From JAPOUP01 sp965203255 (GTDB lineage Bacteria; Pseudomonadota; Alphaproteobacteria; Rhodobacterales; Rhodobacteraceae): a stretch of DNA of 64,000 bases. The notes below the pieces were generated by a model. It was not told the origin of the DNA, searched no databases, and saw only the letters and a list, made by a program, of their open reading frames with translations. Made by a program: the position numbers and the translations under genes. The stretch is taken from assembly GCA_965203255.1 (NCBI GenBank), contig OZ241882.1, forward strand, positions 3,224,001 through 3,288,000, in the 5' to 3' direction. Below are positions 1-9,363 of the stretch, one piece after another; position 1 is the stretch's first letter, and each line of letters starts with the position of its first letter.

Positions 1-160
1 GTCCCGTCGCGGATCCTCGTTTATCTGGGGCGTATGGCATGACGCGAAGTTCATCGCCGATCACATTGCGATGAGATGCCATTACATGGAACACTGCAGG
101 ACGAATGTCGATCACGTCCAAGGCTTCGCCGGTAAGCGCTGATAGAACGGGGAATCGTAC
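1..160. other. left edge, possible gene end
   Basis: No gene can be named here. A minus-strand frame is open from about position 169 to the window edge and reads plausibly (it contains ALTGEALDVIDIRP), so a divergent gene may begin here and run off the left side, but it has no clear ribosome binding site. A plus-strand frame also ends here with adjacent TGA and TAG codons at 140-145. Neither can be assigned to a family. Confidence 0.25.
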
Positions 161-577
161 ATGGCCCATACCCGCATCCGAAAATTCAATACCCGTGACA
201 CCTATCCGGAGCAGAATCTGGACAATGATCTTTGCCACGCGGTTGTCACAAACGGCGGACGCATTGTCTGGATGAGAGGTCAGTGTCCGCAGAACCTGAG
301 CGATGCAGTCAACATCGACAGCCACGATCCAGCCGAGCAGACCCACAAGGTGATGCAGAACATCCGCCAGTTGATCGAGGAAGCTGGTGGCGGGATGGAA
401 CATCTCGTAAAGATGGTGATTTACATCACCGATATCCGACATCGCGAAGCCATATACCTCACCATCGGTGAATACATAAAGGATGTGCATCCGGTTGCGA
501 CCGGGCTTGTGGTCCAGGCTCTTGCCCGACCGGAATGGCTGGTCGAGATTGACGCAACGGCTGTAATTCCGGAGTGA
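161..577 (+). CDS. RidA (YjgF/YER057c/UK114) family protein
   Basis: 138-residue protein with the RidA fold signature: RGQ near residue 40, the EAGGGMEHLVKMVIYITD segment in the middle and ALARPEWLVEI near the C-terminus, where the conserved Arg and Glu line the ligand cleft. Family members hydrolyse reactive enamine/imine intermediates made by PLP enzymes and amine oxidases. Here it heads an operon containing an amine-dehydrogenase-like flavoprotein and a PLP decarboxylase, which fits an imine-clearing role (inference). ATG is preceded by GGGGAA. The next gene starts 4 bases after its stop. Confidence 0.88.
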   Translation: MAHTRIRKFNTRDTYPEQNLDNDLCHAVVTNGGRIVWMRGQCPQNLSDAVNIDSHDPAEQTHKVMQNIRQLIEEAGGGMEHLVKMVIYITDIRHREAIYLTIGEYIKDVHPVATGLVVQALARPEWLVEIDATAVIPE

Positions 578-581
578 TGCC

Positions 582-1256
582 CTGACGTTTTCCCTTGTCG
601 CCTGCTGCCCGGAAACGGGAATGTTCGGAGTTGCCATTTCATCGTCCTCCCCTGCGGTGGCGGCTCGGTGCTCGTACGCCCGGGCAGGCGTAGGTGCGGT
701 CGCCTCGCAGAACGTCACTGATCCAACACTTGGGCCACTGGCGCTTGATCTCATGCAGTCTGGACTTTCAGCCATCAAGGCGGTTGACGAAGTCAGGAGG
801 CTTGGTCGATTTCTCGATTATCGTCAGGTACTTGCGGTTGATTCCCGTGGCCATACCGCTGTTCATTCCGGACAGCGAAGCCTGGGCGTCTGGGCCGAAG
901 CGCACTGTGAGGGTGTTGCAAGCGGTGGAAATCTTCTTGCGAATGACCGCGTGCCGCAGGCTATAGTGGACAGTTTCCTCGCCACTTCAGGCCAGCTTGG
1001 CGACCGACTTCTCGCCGCGCTGCAGGCCGGGCTCGACGCTGGCGGCGAAGCCGGTCCAGTCCATTCAGCAGGGTTGAAGCTCGTCGACAAAGCCGCGTGG
1101 CCACTTGTCGATCTTCGTTGCGACTGGAGCGAAAGTTGCCCAGTCGCGGAGTTGAAGGTCGCTTGGGATGTGTACAGACCTCAAATGGATGCCTACGTCC
1201 AACGCGCCCTTGATCCGCGGGTGGCGCCTTCATATGGCGTACCGGGAGATGAGTAG
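582..1256 (+). CDS. DUF1028 family protein, putative Ntn-hydrolase-like, CTG start
   Basis: The family pattern begins with MTFSLVA, then GVAISSSSPAVAARC, ARAGVGAVASQN, GPLALDLMQSGLSA, a VDSRG..AVHSG motif, GNLLAND and a late VDLRCD. The first ATG (621) would remove the conserved TFSLVACCPETG start. In that frame a CTG at 582 lies 7 bases after GGAG (571-574), giving a 224-residue protein of normal family length, so I chose CTG. DUF1028 proteins resemble N-terminal-nucleophile hydrolases and often sit near amidohydrolase or peptidase genes; the biochemical function is not established. It follows ridA by 4 bases and is probably in the same transcript. Confidence 0.75.
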   Translation: MTFSLVACCPETGMFGVAISSSSPAVAARCSYARAGVGAVASQNVTDPTLGPLALDLMQSGLSAIKAVDEVRRLGRFLDYRQVLAVDSRGHTAVHSGQRSLGVWAEAHCEGVASGGNLLANDRVPQAIVDSFLATSGQLGDRLLAALQAGLDAGGEAGPVHSAGLKLVDKAAWPLVDLRCDWSESCPVAELKVAWDVYRPQMDAYVQRALDPRVAPSYGVPGDE

Positions 1257-1567
1257 AGGTGCCCCGCATGATTGCCGAAAGCCCACATGCCTGTGAGACG
1301 TGGTGCACAGCCTATCCGAATCGATTGACCAGTAACCCTTCGGTCTGCCGATTCGGGAGACGACCGTGTCCATGTCTCCATGAACCGGAGCCAATGAGCA
1401 GTTCTTTGCAGTTCCAGTAAACGGAAATCGCCAAGTGGTGTCTCGACACCGTCCCGAAATGGGCCGAAGAACTCGGAATGCTCTGGAGAATGCACGGACG
1501 CGGCAGCGCGCCTAGTGCTCTCGGTTGAAAGCGGAGTATCGAAACGCATTGGAGAAGGGAGGTTGAG
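1257..1567. other. non-coding gap inside the catabolic cluster
   Basis: I see no supported gene. The stretch ends with the ribosome binding site GGGAGG (1557-1562) of the following TTG-started gene. It is long enough to hold a second promoter for the flavoprotein-to-transporter part of the cluster, but I recognise no promoter motif. Confidence 0.4.
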
Positions 1568-3637
1568 TTGCGCGACCCTCGCTATGACATTCTATTCGAG
1601 CCGATCAGGATCGGGCCGGTCACGGCGAAAAACCGGTTCTATCAGGTCCCTCACTGCAATGGTGGCGGTTACCGTGATCCGTCAGCGGCGGCCGAGATGC
1701 GTGGAATGAAGTCGGAAGGTGGTTGGAGTGTCGTATTCACCGAACAGTGTGAAATGCACCATTCATCTGAGATAACGCCCTTCATTGAACTTCGGCTCTG
1801 GGAAGACCGGGATATTCCGGGATTGGCGAAGATCGCGGAAAAGATCCGGGAGCATGGGGCTCTTGCTGGCATTCAGTTGGCTTACTCCGGGGTGAATGGT
1901 CCGAACTTCTATTCCCGAGAGGTGCCGCTTGCCGTGAGCGCCCAACCAATCCGCACCTTCACCAACGACCCGGTTCAGGCACGAGCGCTTGACAGGTCCG
2001 AAATCCGTGATCTCCGCCGATGGTTTGTCAACGCGGCGAAACGATCGAAACGCGCGGGTTTCAACCTCATTTGCCTGTATGGTGCGCATGGCTTTGGGAT
2101 ATTTCAGCATTTCCTCAGCCGTGTGACGAACCACCGGACCGACGAATATGGCGGAAGCCTGGAGAACCGCTCCCGATTCGTGAACGAAGTGATTTCGGAT
2201 ATCCGTGACGCAGTGGGCGATTCCATGGGTATCACGCTGCGCGTTTCACTGGATGAGTCAATTGGTGACCTAGGGTTCTCCAACTCGGAGGTCCGCGATT
2301 TCATCGCAATGAACGCTGACCTGCCCGATCTGTGGGATCTTGCGCATGGCACGTGGGAAGATTGCTCCGGCCCTTCCCGGTTCAAGGAGGAAGCTGCGCA
2401 GGAAGTCCTGGTACGCGGCATCCGTGAATTGACGGACAGGCCAGTGGTCGGTGTCGGTCGATTCACGTCGCCAGATGTCATGGTCAGGATGATCAAGTCG
2501 GGCACGTTGGATTTCATCGGGTGTGCCAGACCTTCAATCGCCGACCCGTTCCTCCCGAGAAAGATCGAGGAGGGGAGGATCGAGGATATCCGGGAATGCA
2601 TTGGCTGCAACATCTGCATCGCGGGCGACATGACCATGGCGATCAGCCGATGCACCCAGAATCCGACGTTTATGGAGGAATGGCGCAAGGGTTGGCACCC
2701 GGAGATCATGAATCGCAAAGGAAGCAGTTCAACCGTACTCGTTGTGGGTGCGGGACCCGCTGGACTTGAGGCTACCCGCGCCCTTGCCGAGCGCGGCTAT
2801 GACGTGGCCTTGGCAGAGGCGACGACCACCCTCGGTGGACGTGTTGCCAATGAGCGCAGATTGCCCGGGCTCTCAGCCTGGGGCCGGGTGGTTGACTACC
2901 GTGAATACCAGATAGGCCAGAAGCCGAATGTCGAGACCTATCTCGATAGTGAACTGGACGCTGACAGCATAATCGAATTCGGTTTCGAACACGTCTGCAT
3001 CGCGACCGGCGCGAAGTGGCGACGCGATGGCGTTGGTCGCCAGCACGTCGCCCCCATCGCAATCGATCCTGCAATGCCCTTGTTCACCCCTGACTGCATA
3101 ATGGGCGGCGGGCTCCCGGCCGGAAATGTCCTGATCTACGACGATGATCACTACTATATTGGAGGAGTTCTGGCAGAACTTCTTCGGCAGCGTGGCTGCG
3201 ATGTCACGATTGTGACGCCTTCACCCTATCTTTCGGAGTGGACACGAAATACGCTTGAGCAGTTCACGGTCCACCGTCGTCTGGTTGAATTGGGGATCAA
3301 CATCGTGCTGAATCGGGGTGTGGTCGAAATCGCCAGATCCCATGTGGTTTCGAACTGTGTGTTCACGGATTCAACCATGGATTTCCCTTGCGACGCCGTC
3401 CTGATGGTGTCCTCAAAGCAGGAATGCAATGGCGTCTATCTCGACCTGAAGGAGCGCTCGGCCGAATGGGATGACAGTGGACTCAGATCTGTGCGGATCA
3501 TCGGTGATGCTGAGGCTCCGGGGCCGATCGCTTGGGCCACGTATGCTGGCCATCGCTACGCAAGGGAGTTGGACGGCGGGGATATCGGAGATAACCTGCC
3601 GTTCAGGAGAGAGATAACCGAAGTCGCAGTTGGCTAA
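1568..3637 (+). CDS. trimethylamine dehydrogenase-like flavin/4Fe-4S oxidoreductase
   Basis: 689 residues with the full TMADH/dimethylamine dehydrogenase architecture: an N-terminal old-yellow-enzyme barrel (about 1-340), a 4Fe-4S loop and a C-terminal two-part nucleotide-binding module starting near VLVVGAGPAGLEA. NRFYQVPHC places Cys30 where TMADH attaches FMN covalently. Cluster cysteines C344, C347, C350 and C362 match TMADH spacing, and TQNPTFMEEWRKGWHPE follows as in TMADH. The enzymes oxidatively demethylate or deaminate amines and pass electrons to ETF. The substrate cannot be read from the sequence; dimethylamine, trimethylamine, histamine-like or N-methyl amino acid substrates are all possible. 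TTG start with GGGAGG upstream. Its TAA is directly followed by the ATG of the next gene. Confidence 0.87.
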   Translation: MRDPRYDILFEPIRIGPVTAKNRFYQVPHCNGGGYRDPSAAAEMRGMKSEGGWSVVFTEQCEMHHSSEITPFIELRLWEDRDIPGLAKIAEKIREHGALAGIQLAYSGVNGPNFYSREVPLAVSAQPIRTFTNDPVQARALDRSEIRDLRRWFVNAAKRSKRAGFNLICLYGAHGFGIFQHFLSRVTNHRTDEYGGSLENRSRFVNEVISDIRDAVGDSMGITLRVSLDESIGDLGFSNSEVRDFIAMNADLPDLWDLAHGTWEDCSGPSRFKEEAAQEVLVRGIRELTDRPVVGVGRFTSPDVMVRMIKSGTLDFIGCARPSIADPFLPRKIEEGRIEDIRECIGCNICIAGDMTMAISRCTQNPTFMEEWRKGWHPEIMNRKGSSSTVLVVGAGPAGLEATRALAERGYDVALAEATTTLGGRVANERRLPGLSAWGRVVDYREYQIGQKPNVETYLDSELDADSIIEFGFEHVCIATGAKWRRDGVGRQHVAPIAIDPAMPLFTPDCIMGGGLPAGNVLIYDDDHYYIGGVLAELLRQRGCDVTIVTPSPYLSEWTRNTLEQFTVHRRLVELGINIVLNRGVVEIARSHVVSNCVFTDSTMDFPCDAVLMVSSKQECNGVYLDLKERSAEWDDSGLRSVRIIGDAEAPGPIAWATYAGHRYARELDGGDIGDNLPFRREITEVAVG

Positions 3638-4993
3638 ATGGAGAGCAAACCACCATTTCCTTTCCCGGTCGCCGCCATTGATGCGATGCTGGAATGGGTT
3701 CGGGACCGCATCCGGGAGGGGCCAAATCCGAAGCACGGAGCACAGAGTTCCGAGACTCTGGATGCCGCCATGGGTGAATCGATAACGGATGAGGGTCTCG
3801 GTGCTGATGGCGCATTCGATATCTTTATCAACACGATCCTTCCTGCAACGCGGCCCTTGGGCCATCCGTCGAGTCTTTCGTTTGTGTCCTCCGCACCATC
3901 AAGGGCCGCGCTCAGCTTTGATGCGGCGCTCGGAGCCGCTGGCATCTTCGCCGGAAACTGGGATGGAGGAGCTGGTGCAATTCACGCGGAAAACCAGGTT
4001 CTTGCGTGGATCAGTAAACTCGCCGGCTGGCCATCTGGCTCTGGGGGTGTCTTTGTCGCAGGCGGAACGCTTGGCAACCTGTCCGCCCTTCACGCAGCCC
4101 GAGAGCGCCGTGCCCGCATGGTTCGGCGGCCTGAACGTTGGTCGGTACTATGCTCAACCGAAGCCCATAGTTCAATACATGCCGCGGCCAAGGTCATGGA
4201 CGTCGACGTGCTCACTGTCGACGTTGACACTACAGGGGGAATGTCCGCTGAAGCGGCAAGCAGAGTTCTGGCGGGATCCCCAGGCACATTTGCTGTCGTT
4301 GGAAATGCGGGTGCAACCAATTCCGGCGCTATAGATGACCTCGAAGGGCTTGCTCGACTGACGGAAGGGCATGGACTCTGGCTGCATATAGACGGCGCAT
4401 ATGGCCTTGCCGCAATGGCGGACGCGGATTCCAGGTTCCTGTTCAAAGGCATTGAGCGCGCTGACAGCTTGATCGTCGATCCACACAAATGGCTGTTCGC
4501 GCCGTATGACAGCTGTGCATTGGTCTATCGGAATGCGGCTGACGGACGGGCAGCTCATGGACAGCAGGCTCCTTACCTCGACGTGATGGAGGACTCCAAG
4601 TTCAATCCTTCGGATTACGCTCTCCATCTGACCCGTCGCGCCAGGGGTTTGCCGCTCTGGTTTTCACTCGCGGTTCACGGGACGAAAGCCTACGGCAAGG
4701 CGATTGCGAGGACGCTGAAGACCGCCCGCGAAATCGCGGACGGGATCGAGGCGACACCAGGGCTGGAGCTCCTTCTCGGCCCGCAGCTGACGGTCATACT
4801 GTTCAGGCCAACCGCGATGTCGGAAAGAACAATGGAGGCCTGGTCCGAAGTCCATCGCCGATCAGGAGCGATTCTCTGTCTTCCCACGACTTGGCAGGGC
4901 AGGAAGGTCTTCCGGCTCTGCATAGTCAATCCAGACACGGAAGCGGCGGAAATACTCGCGATCATCCGGACGCTCTGCGACCTGCAGCCATGA
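3638..4993 (+). CDS. PLP-dependent group II decarboxylase
   Basis: 451 residues of the glutamate/aromatic-amino-acid decarboxylase fold. Visible elements are HPSSLSFVSSAP near the N-terminus, VAGGTLGNLSAL for phosphate binding, TEAHSSIHAAAKVM for ring stacking, HIDGAYG with the aspartate that pairs with the pyridine nitrogen, and VDPHKWLFAPYD with the PLP lysine at about residue 284. It probably decarboxylates an amino acid; which one is not determinable. It starts immediately after the upstream stop and overlaps the downstream gene by ATGA, so the genes are translationally coupled. Confidence 0.87.
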   Translation: MESKPPFPFPVAAIDAMLEWVRDRIREGPNPKHGAQSSETLDAAMGESITDEGLGADGAFDIFINTILPATRPLGHPSSLSFVSSAPSRAALSFDAALGAAGIFAGNWDGGAGAIHAENQVLAWISKLAGWPSGSGGVFVAGGTLGNLSALHAARERRARMVRRPERWSVLCSTEAHSSIHAAAKVMDVDVLTVDVDTTGGMSAEAASRVLAGSPGTFAVVGNAGATNSGAIDDLEGLARLTEGHGLWLHIDGAYGLAAMADADSRFLFKGIERADSLIVDPHKWLFAPYDSCALVYRNAADGRAAHGQQAPYLDVMEDSKFNPSDYALHLTRRARGLPLWFSLAVHGTKAYGKAIARTLKTAREIADGIEATPGLELLLGPQLTVILFRPTAMSERTMEAWSEVHRRSGAILCLPTTWQGRKVFRLCIVNPDTEAAEILAIIRTLCDLQP

Positions 4994-6138
4994 CCCGGAC
5001 CATCGAATTGCTCGACCGGTTGATCGCTTTTGACACTGTCAGCGAAAACTCAAATCTCAACATGGTAGCGTTTATCGAGGACTTCCTTTCCGAGAGGGGA
5101 TTCCGGTTGCTTCGTGTGCCCAGCCCTTGCGGAGAGAAAGCCGGGCTGATTGCCTCCATTGGACCCGACGGCACTGGCGTCATGCTGTCCGCCCATAGTG
5201 ACGTCGTTCCGGTCTCCGGCCAATCCTGGAGTTTTGATCCATTTCGCCTGACGGAAAAAGACGGTCGTCTCTATGGGCGGGGTACCACGGACATGAAGGG
5301 ATTCCTGGCTTCGATGCTGTCACTTGCGGATCGGGCAGCGGGCAAAGGACTGAATGAGCCTCTGAAGTTCTCCATTTCCTATGATGAGGAAATTGGCTGT
5401 GTCGGAATTTCCAACATGACCGACACGCTATCCACCGCGCTTGCAAAGCCCCGCATCTGCATCGTTGGGGAGCCGACCTCCATGAACGTTGCCTTGGGGC
5501 ATAAGGGCAAGGTCGCATTTCAAGCGGCATGCAGGGGGCAAAGCGGACACTCCGCATTGGCTCCCCGTTATGTCAATGCCATCCATGTGGCCCTGGATTT
5601 CGTCAACGGACTGCGTGACCTGCAGGACTGGTACCGGCAACATGGAGCGGAGGATCCAGAGTATGACATTCCGTACAGTACAATGCATGTGGGCAGGTTT
5701 TCTGCGGGTGTAACGACCAACATTGTGCCGGAACTTGCCGAAATCGGCTTCGAATTCCGTCATCTACCCGCCGATGTGCCTAGGGAGGCGATGGCTCGGA
5801 TCCAGCTTTCCGCCGACAGGGCAGTTTCGAAGAGCCATGATGGGCATGGTGCGCGTCCGGTTATCGACGTCACGCAGGTCAATTCCTATCCTGGTCTGGA
5901 TGTTTCGGCCAACACCGGGGTCGCCCGTCTTGCCTGTTCGCTTTCCGGAACAGGCCTTGCCACCAAGGTTGCATTTGGAACGGAAGCGGGAATCTTCGAT
6001 CAGTTGGGAATTCCAACCGTGATTTGTGGTCCTGGATCCATGAGCGAGCAGGGGCATAAGCCGGATGAGTTCATCTCCAAGGCCCAACTCAGCGCCTGTG
6101 ATGCCATGATGGACCGGATCCTGACCATCTTGACTTGA
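4990..6138 (+). CDS. M20 family deacylase, acetylornithine deacetylase (ArgE)-like
   Basis: 382 residues from the ATG that overlaps the decarboxylase stop. Metal-binding motifs of the ArgE/DapE/CPG2 family are present: SAHSDVVPVSGQSW, GRGTTDMKGFLA, YDEEIGCVG, GEPTSMNVALGHKG in the lid region and a final GPGSMSEQGHKPDEF. The family hydrolyses N-acyl amino acids with two zinc ions in the cytoplasm. Because it sits in a catabolic and import operon, not with arginine biosynthesis genes, deacylation of an imported N-acyl compound is more likely than ornithine synthesis (inference). Confidence 0.85.
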   Translation: MTRTIELLDRLIAFDTVSENSNLNMVAFIEDFLSERGFRLLRVPSPCGEKAGLIASIGPDGTGVMLSAHSDVVPVSGQSWSFDPFRLTEKDGRLYGRGTTDMKGFLASMLSLADRAAGKGLNEPLKFSISYDEEIGCVGISNMTDTLSTALAKPRICIVGEPTSMNVALGHKGKVAFQAACRGQSGHSALAPRYVNAIHVALDFVNGLRDLQDWYRQHGAEDPEYDIPYSTMHVGRFSAGVTTNIVPELAEIGFEFRHLPADVPREAMARIQLSADRAVSKSHDGHGARPVIDVTQVNSYPGLDVSANTGVARLACSLSGTGLATKVAFGTEAGIFDQLGIPTVICGPGSMSEQGHKPDEFISKAQLSACDAMMDRILTILT

Positions 6139-6332
6139 ATCGATCAGGGCTCTAGCGACAGGCCATTGTGTATGCGGCTGAGGTGTTCGACGGTCCGGTG
6201 CTACGTCCTCCCTGCCTTCCGCAGATGAATGAGACCCGGACGTGTCATGCCTGGTTGCCGGATGTCGGACAGGTTGGGAACGCTTCGGTAGTGCCTTTGA
6301 CCGATCGGAACTGGGATAGCGGGAAGCGGGAC

Positions 6333-7421
6333 ATGTCGTCTAGTTCGAACGCGATTGACGTTTTCAGCGTGGTCAAGCGTTTTGGCGGCTTCACTGCACT
6401 TGATCGAATTACGCTGTCGATCAAGGACAATGAGTTCTTCACCCTTCTCGGCCCATCGGGTTGCGGGAAGACCACTCTCCTTCGGCTGATTGCAGGGTTC
6501 GAGGATGTGACTGAAGGGGAGATTTTCCTCTTCGGTGAGGAAATCGAGAAGCTGCATCCCAACCAGCGTCCTGTCAATACCGTATTCCAGAACTACGCCC
6601 TGTTCCCGCATATGACAGTGGAGGAAAATGTCATGTTCGGGCTCGAAATGCTAGGTCGCCCGAAGTCCGATGCAAGAGACCACGCAGGTGAAATGCTGGA
6701 GTTGGTCCAGCTTGGCCAATTCGCAACCCGGAGACCAAGCCAGCTTTCCGGCGGGCAGCAGCAACGGGTTGCTCTGGCCCGGGCCTTGGCACCCAAACCC
6801 AAGGTTCTGCTGCTTGACGAACCACTTTCGGCGCTTGATCTCAAACTCCGGCAAGCCATGCGGACTGAACTGAAGGCCATTCAACGCGAAACAGGGATTA
6901 CTTTCATATTTGTCACGCACGATCAGGAAGAGGCGCTGACCATGTCTGATCGCATCGCTGTCATGTCGGCGGGCAAGCTGCAGCAGCTGGGGGAGGCCCG
7001 GGCCGTATACGAACATCCACACAATCGGTTTGTTGCGGACTTCATTGGTGAAACCAATCTGCTGGACGTTCGCGTTGAAGCGATTGATGGGGGGCGTGCG
7101 TTCTGTGAGATTGGCAACGGGCTGAAGTTGACCTGCGATGTGGTTGAAGGTGTTAGCTCAGGTGCGGACGTCCATCTGTCGATCCGACCTGAAAGAATGA
7201 GACTCTGTTCCGAGAGAGCAGGAGACGGGAATTTCCACGGGACGGTCATGGAAAATGTCTTTGTCGGTACCGACGTCCAGACTACGGTAAGGCTCAACGG
7301 TGAAATCGCGCTGACAGTGCGCACCCAAAACTCCGATCGAGGCAGGAAGATGATATTCGAGCCGGGCACGGAAGTCTTCGTCGATGTCGAACCAGGCGCG
7401 GTGCGCCTGTTGGCTGACTGA
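6333..7421 (+). CDS. polyamine-type ABC transporter ATP-binding protein (PotA-like)
   Basis: 362 residues. Walker A GPSGCGKTT, Q-loop FQNYALFPHMT, signature LSGGQQQRVALARAL, Walker B VLLLDEPLSALD and the H-loop VTHDQEEAL are all intact, followed by a C-terminal TOBE-type regulatory domain (about 270-362). The frame is open 165 bases further upstream, but the family start is at MSSSSNAIDVF with GGGAAGCGGG before it. It overlaps the next gene by one base (TGATG). It powers the importer encoded by the next three genes. Confidence 0.93.
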   Translation: MSSSSNAIDVFSVVKRFGGFTALDRITLSIKDNEFFTLLGPSGCGKTTLLRLIAGFEDVTEGEIFLFGEEIEKLHPNQRPVNTVFQNYALFPHMTVEENVMFGLEMLGRPKSDARDHAGEMLELVQLGQFATRRPSQLSGGQQQRVALARALAPKPKVLLLDEPLSALDLKLRQAMRTELKAIQRETGITFIFVTHDQEEALTMSDRIAVMSAGKLQQLGEARAVYEHPHNRFVADFIGETNLLDVRVEAIDGGRAFCEIGNGLKLTCDVVEGVSSGADVHLSIRPERMRLCSERAGDGNFHGTVMENVFVGTDVQTTVRLNGEIALTVRTQNSDRGRKMIFEPGTEVFVDVEPGAVRLLAD

Positions 7422-8350
7422 TGGCTGCCGGAGCGGCAGATGGTGGGGCAGTCAGGTCCGGGACCTACCGCGAAGTGCGAAACTGGCTGCTACTGCCATC
7501 CTGGACAGTTCTCGGAACAGTCGTTCTCATTCCATTGGGGACGATGCTCATCTACTCGTTCCTGACGAAAGAGTTCCGCGGGGGTGTAATCTGGGAGTTC
7601 ACGCTTGCGGCCTATGATCAGTTCTTTTTCGACCGTGGTCTGTTCGGGGACGAACCACCAAAAATTGAATGGACCTACGTCACGATATTCTGGCGCTCGA
7701 TCTGGCAGGCCGGAGCCGCCACCATGCTATCGCTCGTCATTGGATTCCCGACAGCCTATTTCATCGCCACCAGACCGGAGAACACACGTTCGATCTGGGT
7801 CTTTCTGGTGACCGTTCCCTATTGGGTGAATCTCCTGATCCGAACGGTATCGATGAAGTTCCTGCTTCGTGACCAAGGCCCACTCAATGACTTCCTGGTA
7901 TGGGTTGGAGTCATTGATACGCCTATCCGCATCATCAACACCAATCTAGCTGTCCAGATCGGCCTGTTCTATTCATACCTGCCGTTCATGGTCCTTCCGA
8001 TCTATGCAGCGGTCGAGCGATACAACTTCGCGCTCTCTGAGGCCGCCGCAGACCTCTACGCGTCAAAGTGGGTGACACTTCGGCGGATCGTGATTCCGGC
8101 CGTTCGCCCCGGAATCATCGCTGGCTGCATCCTGGTTTTCGTTCCATCGCTGGGCGCTTTCCTTGCGCCCGACCTTCTTGGCGGTGCCAAGAACTTCATG
8201 ATTGGCAGTCTTATTGAGGAACAGTTCAAAGGGAGTGCCGGCAACTGGCCATTTGGCGCGGCGGCCTCGATGATCCTATTGACCATGGTATTGCTGATTC
8301 TGCTTGTGTTCGCCAGACAACAGGCACGGTCCGGACGAGAGGGTGTTTGA
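7421..8350 (+). CDS. polyamine-type ABC transporter permease (PotB-like)
   Basis: 309 residues, six predicted membrane segments beginning near LLLPSWTVLGTVVLIPLGTM. The EAA loop of binding-protein-dependent permeases is visible as SEAAADLYASKWVTLRRIVIPAVRPGII. The stop is immediately followed by the start of the second permease. It forms the membrane channel together with the next gene product. Confidence 0.92.
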   Translation: MAAGAADGGAVRSGTYREVRNWLLLPSWTVLGTVVLIPLGTMLIYSFLTKEFRGGVIWEFTLAAYDQFFFDRGLFGDEPPKIEWTYVTIFWRSIWQAGAATMLSLVIGFPTAYFIATRPENTRSIWVFLVTVPYWVNLLIRTVSMKFLLRDQGPLNDFLVWVGVIDTPIRIINTNLAVQIGLFYSYLPFMVLPIYAAVERYNFALSEAAADLYASKWVTLRRIVIPAVRPGIIAGCILVFVPSLGAFLAPDLLGGAKNFMIGSLIEEQFKGSAGNWPFGAAASMILLTMVLLILLVFARQQARSGREGV

Positions 8351-9169
8351 ATGTCTGCCCGATCCGACATTCGCAGCTATTCCGGCTTCAGGACAATCAC
8401 GTTCCTCTGCCTTGCCGTTCTATACGCTCCGCTGATCGTTGTGACGGTTTACTCATTCAATGCCTCACGCTCGATCACGATCTGGGAGGGAATTTCACTG
8501 CAGTGGTATGTGGATGTCTTTACCGGACCGGAGAGTGGAAAATTCAGGCACGCGGCGATCAACTCCTTCAGCATCGCACTGATCGCGGCTACTGTTTCGA
8601 CCGCCATCGCGACATCGGCGGCAACGGCGATTGTCCGGGGCGGCAGGTTTCGAATGCGCATGGTTTCGCTGGGCCTCATTTCGTTACCGCTTATGGTGCC
8701 GGAAATCGTGACTGCCGTGGCCACGCTAATCTTCTTCAACACCATTGGTTTTACCCGGGGGTATCTGACGATACTTGTCGCTCATATCGCCTTCTGCATC
8801 CCCTTTGCGTACCTGCCCATCCAAGCCCGAATGCAGGGAATCGAGGATACGTTTGAGCAGGCGGCCATGGACCTTTACGCAACCAAGGCGCAGGCATTCC
8901 GGCGGGTTCTTTTTCCGATGATGCTGCCGGGAATAGTTTCGGGGTTTCTGCTTGCCTTCATCGTCTCGCTTGATGACTTCATCATCACAAATTTCGTGAA
9001 GGGCGCGGGGATCGAGACCCTACCGACTGCAATTTTCGGGGCGGTGAAGCAAGGAATCAGGCCAAACATCATGGCGATCTCCACCATGTTGTTAGTGGTT
9101 TCAGCGGTTATGGTCACAATTAGCTACCTTTTCAGCAAGGTGCGGGCACCAATTGCAGCCGGTCAATGA
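8351..9169 (+). CDS. polyamine-type ABC transporter permease (PotC-like)
   Basis: 272 residues with six predicted membrane segments. The EAA loop reads EQAAMDLYATKAQAFRRVLFPMMLPGI, and SLDDFIITNFVKGAG near the C-terminus is typical of PotC/PotI permeases. It starts directly after the upstream permease stop. A 194-base gap without a recognisable gene separates it from the binding protein. Confidence 0.92.
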   Translation: MSARSDIRSYSGFRTITFLCLAVLYAPLIVVTVYSFNASRSITIWEGISLQWYVDVFTGPESGKFRHAAINSFSIALIAATVSTAIATSAATAIVRGGRFRMRMVSLGLISLPLMVPEIVTAVATLIFFNTIGFTRGYLTILVAHIAFCIPFAYLPIQARMQGIEDTFEQAAMDLYATKAQAFRRVLFPMMLPGIVSGFLLAFIVSLDDFIITNFVKGAGIETLPTAIFGAVKQGIRPNIMAISTMLLVVSAVMVTISYLFSKVRAPIAAGQ

Positions 9170-9363
9170 TTCGTGCGTCGTCCCGTTCAGCTCTGCGACC
9201 CACGTCCTGGCCAGCGCGTGGCACGGACTCAGCCCACCGGTTTCCGCATCACGCCACGGAGCCATCTGGGGTGGCGACGGAATCGCAATGATCTGTCGAC
9301 ATTCTCAAGAGAGATGTGCTAGCAAAGTGGACGAAATCTTACGAACGCAAGGAGGAGAAGCGT

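Noticed and set aside
1193..1549. A 118-codon minus-strand frame between the DUF1028 and flavoprotein genes
   Set aside because: Overlaps the DUF1028 end, no family resemblance, no ribosome binding site.
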